A stretch of DNA of 64,000 nt from Burkholderia sp. TSV86 (lineage in GTDB: Bacteria; Pseudomonadota; Gammaproteobacteria; Burkholderiales; Burkholderiaceae). The stretch covers positions 1-64,000 of the forward strand of contig NZ_LOWB01000132.1 of assembly GCF_001522865.1 (NCBI RefSeq), in the 5' to 3' direction. Under the pieces are notes generated by a model. It ran no database searches. It saw only the letters and a list, made by a program, of their open reading frames with translations, and had not been told where the DNA came from. Within the stretch, counting starts at the first letter, position 1. Every line of letters begins with the position of its first letter. Both the position numbers and the translations under genes were made by a program. Shown here one piece after another: positions 40,373 to 48,718 of the stretch.

Positions 40373-41347
40373 TCATGCGAGCCCGCGAGGCGCCGCATCG
40401 GTAATCTCGACGCGCTTCGGCAGCAGTTTCAACTCGAGAAATGCATCGGCTATACGCTGCTGATCGGCGAGCGCGTCGCGGGAAATCGGCGCGATGCCGT
40501 ATCGCAAGCGTCCGAGCGCCACGTCGACAACTTCGCGCGGCAAGTTCCAGAGCCGCGCATACTCGTCAGCCGCCTGCTTGCGATTCGCTTCGGTCCATTT
40601 GTCGAGCGCGCTGAGTTCCGCCAACACCGCGCGCAACACGTCGCCGTTCTGCTGCGCGTAGGCGCGCGAGGTGAAATAGAACGCGCGGTTGCTCACCACG
40701 CCTGTTCCGTCCGCGACGATGCGCGCGTTCACCGTCTTCTGGGCAACGGCGAGAAACGGGTCCCAGATCGCCCAGGCATCGACCGATCGGCGCTCGAATG
40801 CCGCGCGCGCATCCGACGGCGGCAGCCAGACCGGCGTGACGTCGCGATAGTCGATGCCGGCGGCCGCGAGCAATTTGACGATCAGAAAATGCGCGCTGGA
40901 CCCTTTCACGAGCGCGATGCGCTTGCCCTTCAAGCTCGCCACCGATCGAATCGGCGAATCGTTCGGCACGACGAGCGCCTCGCTCGCCGGGCGCTTCGCG
41001 GTTTGCCCGTAATAGACGAACGGCGCGCCCGCTGCTTGCGCGAAGATCGGCGGCGCCTCGCCGACGTCGCCAAAATCGATTGCTCCGACGTTGAGCGCCT
41101 CGAGCTGCGGCGGCCCGGATGGAAACTCCGTCCATTCGACACGGGTGCCGGATGCGCCGAGCCGCTTTTCCAGCGTGCCACGCGCCTTCAACAGGCTCAA
41201 CGGCCCCTTCTGATAACCGATGCGCAGCGTGTGCGCGTGCGCAATGCGCGCGCCTTGCGCACGAACGCCGGGCGCAGCCGCCGACCATGCCAGCGCCACG
41301 CTCGCGCCGATGAAGCCGCGGCGGCTCGTCCGTGGGGAACGCGTCAT
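40373..41347 (-). CDS. Aliphatic-sulfonate-type periplasmic binding protein (SsuA family), copy 2
   Basis: A 324-aa paralogue of the downstream binding protein. A Tat-like start (SPRTSRRGFIGASVAL) precedes the mature part LRIGYQKGPLSLLKARGTLEKRL. NVGAIDFGDVGEAPPIFAQAAG, LVKGSSAHFLIVKLLAAAGIDYRDV and AWAIWDPFLAVAQ align block for block with copy 1. The ATG at 41347 is chosen because it gives a proper signal sequence; an in-frame ATG lies 39 bases upstream. Tandem duplication with divergence suggests different but related sulfonate ligands feeding one importer encoded elsewhere. Confidence 0.87.
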   Translation of the reverse strand: MTRSPRTSRRGFIGASVALAWSAAAPGVRAQGARIAHAHTLRIGYQKGPLSLLKARGTLEKRLGASGTRVEWTEFPSGPPQLEALNVGAIDFGDVGEAPPIFAQAAGAPFVYYGQTAKRPASEALVVPNDSPIRSVASLKGKRIALVKGSSAHFLIVKLLAAAGIDYRDVTPVWLPPSDARAAFERRSVDAWAIWDPFLAVAQKTVNARIVADGTGVVSNRAFYFTSRAYAQQNGDVLRAVLAELSALDKWTEANRKQAADEYARLWNLPREVVDVALGRLRYGIAPISRDALADQQRIADAFLELKLLPKRVEITDAAPRGLA

Positions 41348-41551
41348 GAATGCTCTCTCGTCGATGAACGGGCGCGCGATGCGCACCTAAAACCCGACGC
41401 CGATACTAAGGGAGATCGCGCGGCGGCCAAACCAATTCATTTCGAATTGCTTATCTATCGGTTGGCGCGCGTTGCGTTCGACGGGGCTCAGCAACAGCAG
41501 AGCGATCAAACGCGCGGATCGAGGCCGCGGATGGGACGGTGGGCGCGAGAT

Positions 41552-43267
41552 TCAGCCGGCCCGCTGCGCCACATGCGGCAGTAATGCGCGCAGCCAGCAT
41601 GCGACGGCAACCGCCCCGCCATCGGGCGAGCCGACGGCGCGCTCGCCCAGATAACTGGCCCGCCCCGCTCGCGGCGTCATGCCCGCGGTTTCCTGCGCGC
41701 CTTGCTGCGCGGCGTCGACTGCCGCCGCCCACGCATCGGCGGCGCTCTTGCCCGCCGACAGTTCGCGATCGAAAGCGTCGGCGGCAGGCACGAGCGCATC
41801 GAGCATGGTCCGGTCCCCAGGCTTCGCGCCGCCCAAATCGCCGATTGCCTCGACACCCCGCCTGAACGCGCTTGCCCAATCACGCGCGCTCGGCTCGGAC
41901 ACGCCGGCAAGCTGCCGGGCGGCCCTCAAGAGCGCCGTCGCGTAAAACGGCCCGGAGCTGCCGGCGATCGCGCGGCGCAACGCCGCGCCCAGCGCGGCAA
42001 GCGCGGTTGCCGGCGCGCCATAAGCTTCGAGCGGCAATTCGAGTATCGCGCTTGCCGCCCGCCGCATGCTGGCGCCCAGATCGCCGTCGCCGGCCAGGGA
42101 ATCGAGTTCGGTCAATCTCGGCTCGTTGTCGATCAGCGTGCCGGCAACCGCATGCAGCGCGGGGCGAAGCCGGCCGGCCCATGCATGGCCATCGGCTGTC
42201 AACGGCGGCAGCGCGTCGCTGGCGCCCGTCGTGGCGGGGGCGAGCCGGATATTGCGGTTCACCGCGCCGCCGCCCGGCCATGCGCGCGCTTGCGTCGAAG
42301 CGTCCAGCCCTTCGAGCATGCCGTCATACAGCTTGAGCACGGAGACCGAGCAGCCGGGCATGTCGAGCGCGGACAAGAAGGTGCCGGCCCACGCACGCTC
42401 GACGATCACGCCGCGCCGGCTCAGGCTATCGTAAGCGGCGCGCAGCACGATGCTCAGCTCCATGTCCGGCGTTGCGCCGAGGCCGTTCACCAGCAACGCC
42501 ACCCGGTCGCCGCCGCGAATCGATTGATCCTCGACGATGTTCGCAACGAGCGTTTCAGCCAATGCGTCCGCCGGCATCGGCGACGCGCGCTTCACCCCTT
42601 TCTCGCCGTGAATACCCAATCCAAGTTCGATCTCGTGATCGGCCAGGCTGAAGCTGGACTGCTCGACGCCGGGCATCGTGCAGCCGTCGAGCGCCACGCC
42701 CATCGTGCCGAGATGGGATGCCGCTTCATTTGCGATGGCAGCCACGTCGGCCAGCGCCAGCCCCCGCTCGGCCGCCGCGCCGGCCAGTTTGTGCACGAGC
42801 ACGGTGCCGGCGATACCGCGGCGCCGTTCGCGCGGCGTGATACCGCGCAGCGATACATCGTCCGCGACAATCACGACCTCGACCGGAATGCCTTCGGCAC
42901 GCGCCAGTTCAGCCGCCAGGCCGAAATTGAGGCGATCTCCGGTGTAGTTCTTCACGATCAGCACCGCGCCGTTCGGCCCCGACGTCGCTTGAATCGCGGC
43001 CAGAACCGCGTCGGTGGACGGCGACGTGAAGACCTCGCCGCAAACGGCCGCGCTCAACATGCCCGCGCCCACATAACCGCCGTGCGCCGGCTCGTGACCG
43101 CTGCCGCCTCCGGAGATGATCGCGACCGGACGCTGCGCCGGCTGCGGCAAATCCCGTCGAATCAGGACATTCTCGTCGCCGAGAATGGCGACATGCGGCA
43201 TCTGCCGCGCGATTCCCTCCAGCATTTCGCATACGACGTCGGCTGGACGATTGATGAGCTTTTTCAT
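41552..43267 (-). CDS. Fused dihydroxyacetone kinase (DhaK-DhaL, ATP-type)
   Basis: A 571-aa single-chain kinase for dihydroxyacetone or a related small ketone/triose. DhaK part (1-330): AIISGGGSGHEPAHGGYVGAGML, KNYTGDRLNFGLAAE and LGLGIHGEKGVKR, whose His is probably the residue that binds substrate covalently in characterised DhaK. DhaL part (about 375-565): LDSLAGDGDLGASMRRA for Mg-ATP, SGPFYATALLRA and GDRTMLDALVPAADAF. Fusion of both halves indicates ATP rather than PTS-dependent phosphorylation. The start MKKLINRP is at 43267. No glycerol dehydrogenase or regulator is adjacent. Confidence 0.88.
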   Translation of the reverse strand: MKKLINRPADVVCEMLEGIARQMPHVAILGDENVLIRRDLPQPAQRPVAIISGGGSGHEPAHGGYVGAGMLSAAVCGEVFTSPSTDAVLAAIQATSGPNGAVLIVKNYTGDRLNFGLAAELARAEGIPVEVVIVADDVSLRGITPRERRRGIAGTVLVHKLAGAAAERGLALADVAAIANEAASHLGTMGVALDGCTMPGVEQSSFSLADHEIELGLGIHGEKGVKRASPMPADALAETLVANIVEDQSIRGGDRVALLVNGLGATPDMELSIVLRAAYDSLSRRGVIVERAWAGTFLSALDMPGCSVSVLKLYDGMLEGLDASTQARAWPGGGAVNRNIRLAPATTGASDALPPLTADGHAWAGRLRPALHAVAGTLIDNEPRLTELDSLAGDGDLGASMRRAASAILELPLEAYGAPATALAALGAALRRAIAGSSGPFYATALLRAARQLAGVSEPSARDWASAFRRGVEAIGDLGGAKPGDRTMLDALVPAADAFDRELSAGKSAADAWAAAVDAAQQGAQETAGMTPRAGRASYLGERAVGSPDGGAVAVACWLRALLPHVAQRAG

Positions 43268-43573
43268 CGCAACGATTCCCGGACAATGGGTGAAGGCGGC
43301 GCTTCGCGTGGGCATGGCGCGCGCGCCGCATCCCCGCTCCGGCCGCAGGATCGATTCGTTGCCTGGATTGTGCCATCACGGGCAAGCCGCCGGTAGTGCG
43401 CCGCCCCGCCGCCCGGTTACCAGCGGCGGCCGGCGGCCGGCTGCCGCCGGCCGAGCGCGAGGCCTGCGCCGCCTTCTGCGTGACATCGCATTTTTGGGCG
43501 CCGCCCTCGCGCGAATTCGTGACGAACCCGCTGATTCGGCAAGCGCCCATCGCCGGCTTCGTCCTGAGCGGGC
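43268..43573. other. Spacer with a GC-rich hairpin
   Basis: 306 bases between the kinase start and the acyl-CoA oxidase-like stop. A 9-bp perfect stem GGCCGGCGG / CCGCCGGCC (43428-43436 and 43444-43452) could end the biosynthetic transcript, but no T run follows on either strand. Confidence 0.45.
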
Positions 43574-45484
43574 TCAATTGACCGCACGCAGCAGCGACGT
43601 CACATAGTCCGCATCAGGGTCCGAAACCGGCGATTGAATGACCGCATGCGGGTACCCGAACGCAGCGACAAGCATATCGGCGTAATGAACGAGCCGTTCG
43701 CACAAACGATCTATCGACGCGCCGATCGACCGGTATTCCTGGTCGCTCAGCAGCGCCTCGCTCATTAGCCAAGCCGCATGACGATCGGTTTGATCAAGGA
43801 TGAACAATGCGCTCAGATCCCGGAGGATCGCGCGCCCTTGCGCATCGTCAACGGTTTCGGCCATCGTTATCGCGGTTTGCATCGCCATGCACAAGCCATG
43901 TGCTTGCGCAGCATCTCGTGCGATAGGCAGAAGCGGATTCCAGATGTCCAGCAGATCGAAACCCTCGGCTGTTCGAGCCGCCACGTCTTCGGTCAGCCGG
44001 CGAGTCAACCGGTATTCGCGCGTTCGCAGCCGGTTGAACGCACTCGCCGCATTTTCCGGCAGCGGCACATCGACGGGGGCAGGCGGCGCGTCGGGCAGCG
44101 GGGTCGATACCAAGGTACGCGCCATATCGAGGAGAATCAGGAAATTGTTTCCGCCCGCATCGTTAAAGGCGTGTGCCAAGCCCTCATATTCAATATACCG
44201 GTTGACCGTGAGCTGGCCCGCCACGCCACAGTGCAACCGGCATTCGGCGATCACTTCCTCAGTGGCCCAGGTGGTCAACGCCTTGACCAGCGACAGTCTC
44301 TTATTGGTCGCGCTCCATGGCGCCCATACGATGTGTTGCGTTTCCTCCCCTTTCGGCGTGGCCCGGCGATGCAGCGTGTCGCCCCATTGCCGAGCCGCAT
44401 CCTTCGCAAAGCAGGTAATGACATAGGACGTCGCCAACGCGCGGAATACGGCCCGGCGCTGGCTGTAGTAGCTCAGCAGCGGAACTTCCACCGCGATACG
44501 CGCCGCGCTCGAACGGCGCATCGAATAAGACAGCGTCTGCGCGGCGCTCGCGCGGGCAACGGCGCACAACGCTGAGCCGCTCATCGCCCATATATTGTCC
44601 GGCGCGATGAGCGAGCGGACCATCCGTGCATTGGCGCTATCCAGCGGGTCGTGGAACCGGCCGGCGGCGTCGATCGTCGCGCCGTCGGACAACCACGCTT
44701 CGAACGGCACCCTGACGTTGTCAAAGCCCGCGAAACCATAATCCAGCGGCAGATAGGCAATTTCGGCCGGAGAAGATAAACGGACGCCCGGACGCGGCCC
44801 ATGGCGGTCGCTGATATCCAGAACGAACGCAAAGACGCCGCAGTCCTTTTCATCGACGAAAAGACGCGCGCATACGATTCCGATCTTATCCAGATTGTTG
44901 ATGCCGACGTTGGTGAACTTCAGCGCTCCGTCATCTGGAGTATGGAGCACGAACTCCCGAGCCTGCGCGTCGTAGCGCGCTTCGACACGCACCGCGATCT
45001 GGCTGTTGCTATTACCGATTTCGGTGATCATGTATGCGCCGGCTTTCGTCCCTTGCGCCAGCTCAAGCGCATACTTCCGGGCGTAAACATTATCCTTGCC
45101 CAACTCCACCAACGTTCCAATGCAAAGTGCATATTGAATTAGAAACAGAAAGCAAACGGAAGGATCATTCACCGCCGCCCACTCCGCGACGCCCAATAAC
45201 AGGGACGGGTCCGAGAGATCGCCGGCGCCCCGTGGCAGCTTGCCAGCCAGGCCGAGCATCCGCTCGTATGTCGAATAATGCTGCGCGTGTGCGCTCCATC
45301 CAACCCGGTGGCGGCATCGTTGATCCATCATGAGGCCGGCCAGCATATCGTGCATCGCCGGCTGAATCGGGCTGGTGAGAATCCGGCGAATCCTGGCCGC
45401 CAGCGCCGCTGCCTCATGGTTGTCCAGCTTCATACTTTCATCTTCGAATTTCACGTTGCGATGCGCGTTTTCCGAAAAATGCAT
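43574..45484 (-). CDS. Acyl-CoA oxidase/dehydrogenase-like flavoprotein
   Basis: A 636-aa protein with the two-domain acyl-CoA oxidase layout. FAD/substrate motifs: AGAYMITEIGNSNSQIAVR (about 150-168), HTPDDGALKFTNVG, PLDYGFAGFDNVRVPFEAWL (about 245-265), and C-terminal AGGNNFLILLDMARTLV in place of the usual YEG-N-L segment. Acyl-CoA oxidases introduce a 2,3-double bond. It is the last gene on the - strand behind the peptide synthetase genes; one inference is desaturation of the fatty acyl cap or of a carrier-bound unit. The ATG at 45484 is chosen because AGGAAA lies four bases upstream. The GC content is lower than that of the synthetases. Confidence 0.78.
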   Translation of the reverse strand: MHFSENAHRNVKFEDESMKLDNHEAAALAARIRRILTSPIQPAMHDMLAGLMMDQRCRHRVGWSAHAQHYSTYERMLGLAGKLPRGAGDLSDPSLLLGVAEWAAVNDPSVCFLFLIQYALCIGTLVELGKDNVYARKYALELAQGTKAGAYMITEIGNSNSQIAVRVEARYDAQAREFVLHTPDDGALKFTNVGINNLDKIGIVCARLFVDEKDCGVFAFVLDISDRHGPRPGVRLSSPAEIAYLPLDYGFAGFDNVRVPFEAWLSDGATIDAAGRFHDPLDSANARMVRSLIAPDNIWAMSGSALCAVARASAAQTLSYSMRRSSAARIAVEVPLLSYYSQRRAVFRALATSYVITCFAKDAARQWGDTLHRRATPKGEETQHIVWAPWSATNKRLSLVKALTTWATEEVIAECRLHCGVAGQLTVNRYIEYEGLAHAFNDAGGNNFLILLDMARTLVSTPLPDAPPAPVDVPLPENAASAFNRLRTREYRLTRRLTEDVAARTAEGFDLLDIWNPLLPIARDAAQAHGLCMAMQTAITMAETVDDAQGRAILRDLSALFILDQTDRHAAWLMSEALLSDQEYRSIGASIDRLCERLVHYADMLVAAFGYPHAVIQSPVSDPDADYVTSLLRAVN

Positions 45485-45856
45485 GATTTTCCTCGAATGA
45501 ATAGAAATTCGCGTACTCGGAATAATCGATTTGATGCAGCGCCTCATTACCCTAATGCATTTCGAAATCAATGATGCTCTCCATGGGATGTCTCGAAGGT
45601 GGAACGATTGCTTCGATGCAGGCCCGTGGCGATACATCTTTCCGGTCGCGCTTGCACAGCCCTCCGGCACGGCTCGCGCCCTGGGAAAGAAAAACGTAAA
45701 TTCATCGTAATTTCGAATTGTTTATCGATTCAATCATTTTTCTACTTTTTATTGGAATGCCGGCCGGCTTGAAACGCGGTTCCGACCGATTGAATGAAAG
45801 GCGCTGTAAGCGTCAATGCAAAAATTTTCCCGGCTGCGTCGCTCGACGCGTTTCGC
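45485..45856. other. AT-rich spacer in the biosynthetic cluster
   Basis: 372 AT-rich bases between the methyltransferase-like and acyl-CoA oxidase-like genes. A small stem (GCGTC/GACGC, 45836-45849) followed on the - strand by GGGAAAATTTTT lies just after the methyltransferase stop and may be a weak terminator. The remaining part may carry a promoter for the oxidase gene. Confidence 0.4.
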
Positions 45857-47980
45857 TCAGGCAGCGGCGACGTATTCGGCAATGCTCAGGTAGCGATAGT
45901 CGTCCAGTTGATCAGGAGCCGGGAAATTTTGCGGATAGACCCGACCGTATACCGTATCGCGCGGCTGGAGCCCTGCCAGGCATGCCGTCAGCATGAATTC
46001 GTGAAATGGCATCAAGTACTGGCGCGACACGAAATGCATTGCCCACGTAAAAATGGAAGGCAACTGGGCGATGCACGTCGAACGCGCTTGCGCGGCCCGC
46101 CAGTCGGCCGGCTCACTCGCCGCCCAAGGACAATGCGCTTCAGCAATCAGAAAACCGTGCCCTACATACGGCTTCCAGCGCGCAAAGAAATCAAGCAGAT
46201 CGGCAGCCGCGACATAGCCTGGAACAAACCCATCGGCATCGCTGTATCCGACGCGAAATGCCGCCTTTAAATCGGCATGCGCAATGGGTTCCAGCGCCTG
46301 TATGGAAACCGTCAACCGGCCTGGAAAATATCGGTCGACGACGCGGCGCAGTTGTGCGCGGTCGACACTGCGCAGGTGACGCACGAGAATCTCGTCCGCC
46401 GTATCGCGGCATCGCGCGTCCAACCGCCGGTTGTGCACCAGGAACATGAACGTATGGAGCAGATCGCCAAGTTGCGCCGGACGAAAACCACCATCGGCGT
46501 TTTTCACGGTCAGGCCGCTTGCCGCGATCGTATCGTTATAGCGCTCGGGCTGCGACACATCCGCTGCGACGACCCGCACTTGCACGCCGGGCACGCCAGC
46601 GAGCGCCGCCAGCGTGTCGGCGGCGCGACGGCGGGCCGATTCGTTGTAGTCTGCGCCGACGACGAGCAACGGATAATCGGCAAGCATTCGGCCGCGTCGC
46701 GTCGAGTGCACGACATACTCGGCAAGCCGCCTGAGTGCGTTGCCGTCGCCACATCCGATGTCGGCAATGCCTGACGGCTGCTGTTCCAGCGGGGTTTCGT
46801 CGAAGAGCCGGTGAACGATCTTCGTCGCGGCCTCCTGCAACGCAGCCCCCGAGCTGATCTCTTTCATTGCGTACACATTCATCACGCGATCGATATGGCC
46901 ATCGCGCTCGATATCGAGCGGATCGGGATCGCCGAACAACAATTCGTTCAGCATGGCATACGAACGCAGATACGATGCGGCCAACCCCGCATACGAAGCG
47001 GCAATGGGACGATGCATCCTGCCGAGCGCATTCAACCGCACGCATTCGCGATCAGTATCGATATCGACCATTCCGGCGTAGTGCAACAACCGCCATGCGG
47101 CGTCCAGCACCACGCGATTCGCGTGCGGCCAACCGTCACGCATCGAAACCCAATCGGACGAAGCGTCGCATGCTTCGAAAATGCCGTCCATCACTTTGCT
47201 GGATTGTCCGTCATGCGTTTCGAACACCGGCATGTCGAGCGCAACCCAAGTCGGCCCCAGGAGAAAGCCATCGAGCGCGCCACGAAGCCTCTCGTCGACA
47301 CGCTGATCAAGCGCATCCGCTATAGGCGGCAACGGCCAACCGGCGATGCACTGGTCAACGAATGCGACATAAGCAGCACTTTCGCCGTGATTGACACGCT
47401 TGCCGTGACAAAGCGCGTGCAGATGCTGCAGCATCGCCGTTGCGTCAGCGGCGCGCCGGAACAGGACGCCGGCCGCTTCCACGCATGCGGCCGCAGACGA
47501 TCCTTCCGGCGTCAGCGCATAGTGGGCATCCGTGTCCGCGCCGTCGATGACGACCCAGCCGGCCAGCGCGAGCAAATGGAACGCTCCCCACAATAAGCCG
47601 AGGTTGCGGCTCGGATCGGCTTTGCGCGTCTGCGCGAACGCACGTATCGAGCGCCGCGCCCCCACGTCGAGCCCGGCAAACGCCCCCGCTGCCGCCAGCC
47701 GCGTCAACGTCGGTATGAGCGTAATGCCGTTCGCCCACCCCGCACAACGCGCGTAGGCCATCGCACGTTGTGCATCGTCGCCGCTGATGCGCAGCGTTGC
47801 GTGCCGCTCACCCGTGTATGTGATTCCGACCGATTCGTCGGCTCCGCTCAGTTCAACGCTCAATTGCGCATCTTTAGGCACGCCGATCAATCGGCGGGCC
47901 TCGTCGGCATATAAAAAGTTTTTTTCGATCTGTGTTGCCAATTCACCCGCGGAATGAGAAATTGAAAAAATAGATCTCAT
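45857..47980 (-). CDS. Large SAM-dependent methyltransferase-like protein
   Basis: A 707-aa protein. The class I methyltransferase core is in the second half: motif I IADIGCGDGNALRRLAEYV (about 402-420), the acidic loop LVVGADYNES and VVAADVSQPERY, followed by DLLHTFMFLVHNRRLD. About 400 residues precede it, with helical, winged-helix-like segments (YALTPEGSSAA) but no family I can name. A simple O- or N-methyltransferase would need only about 250 aa, so a docking or lid region or a second activity is likely. It is placed with the peptide synthetase cluster by strand and proximity only. The ATG at 47980 has AAGGTGG six bases upstream; the in-frame GTG at 47989 is part of that site. Confidence 0.72.
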   Translation of the reverse strand: MRSIFSISHSAGELATQIEKNFLYADEARRLIGVPKDAQLSVELSGADESVGITYTGERHATLRISGDDAQRAMAYARCAGWANGITLIPTLTRLAAAGAFAGLDVGARRSIRAFAQTRKADPSRNLGLLWGAFHLLALAGWVVIDGADTDAHYALTPEGSSAAACVEAAGVLFRRAADATAMLQHLHALCHGKRVNHGESAAYVAFVDQCIAGWPLPPIADALDQRVDERLRGALDGFLLGPTWVALDMPVFETHDGQSSKVMDGIFEACDASSDWVSMRDGWPHANRVVLDAAWRLLHYAGMVDIDTDRECVRLNALGRMHRPIAASYAGLAASYLRSYAMLNELLFGDPDPLDIERDGHIDRVMNVYAMKEISSGAALQEAATKIVHRLFDETPLEQQPSGIADIGCGDGNALRRLAEYVVHSTRRGRMLADYPLLVVGADYNESARRRAADTLAALAGVPGVQVRVVAADVSQPERYNDTIAASGLTVKNADGGFRPAQLGDLLHTFMFLVHNRRLDARCRDTADEILVRHLRSVDRAQLRRVVDRYFPGRLTVSIQALEPIAHADLKAAFRVGYSDADGFVPGYVAAADLLDFFARWKPYVGHGFLIAEAHCPWAASEPADWRAAQARSTCIAQLPSIFTWAMHFVSRQYLMPFHEFMLTACLAGLQPRDTVYGRVYPQNFPAPDQLDDYRYLSIAEYVAAA

Positions 47981-48718
47981 ATAGACCACCTTATTTAATT
48001 AGTCTCGACTCGGGATCGTGAAAGCAATTCAATTGATGCTAGCCAAAAAATTGGAATTTACAAAACAAAATGACCGACGTAGCTTTCGCATAAAAGAAGA
48101 TTAAAGCAGTATTTTTTTGAATTTATTCATAAAATAAACTCTATTAAACAAATCAATACCTTCAAACAAAAACACCGGGCAATGCCATTTAAAAATTTTT
48201 TTGAAATGCCGGCATTCATACGCAACGGCCCGCGGCTTCGGCTCGGCATGGCCAGGCAGGCGATCCCGCCAGTTCAGATTGACCTGGCCCACGACAGCCG
48301 ATTCTCTACCGGCACATCATCCGGCCGGTACGCCGAATGAAGATGAGGTTGTGGCCTCAAGAGGCGGCGCAACGCGCCGACGGACGCATACCGGCACCCG
48401 AGCGGCCCCGGTTCCAGCCGGATATCGCGAGCTTGGCCCGAGCGGCGCGGCGCGCGCGCCCGGCTTCTGGGTCAATCATTCGAGCGAACTGAAAAGGAAT
48501 ATCGCGCGACAGTCAGGTTGACGTCGAACGCGCGATGTTGCCGCCGTCTAAGGCATACGCATGAGCGAGCCTGAGAGGCATGATTGAAATGGCCGACACG
48601 GCATCGCGGCCCATTGATCGATTCGTTCGCGGCGCGGCGGCGCGAGCGAATCGGCGCTGTCAGCGCCGGGCGGACCATCCGCGGCCGGATTGGCCCGCGC
48701 AAGCCGCGCCCGCGCGCC
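47981..48718. other. Long AT-rich region between synthetase and tailoring genes
   Basis: 738 bases. The part from about 47981 to 48220 is strongly AT-rich for this genome and contains a perfect 12-bp palindrome AATGCCGGCATT (48205-48216), a possible operator for the methyltransferase-like gene. A 63-codon - strand frame (48101-48292) is unsupported. The rest is GC-rich without a gene. Confidence 0.45.
47986..47992 (-). promoter_or_regulatory. Ribosome binding site of the methyltransferase-like gene
   Basis: AAGGTGG on the - strand, spaced five to six bases from ATG 47980. It overlaps the in-frame GTG that would otherwise be the longest start, so it decides the start. Confidence 0.7.

Noticed and set aside
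48101-48292. 63-codon - strand frame in the AT-rich spacer
   Set aside because: No recognisable features and no clear ribosome binding site; basic, aromatic-rich C-terminus typical of AT-rich noncoding DNA.
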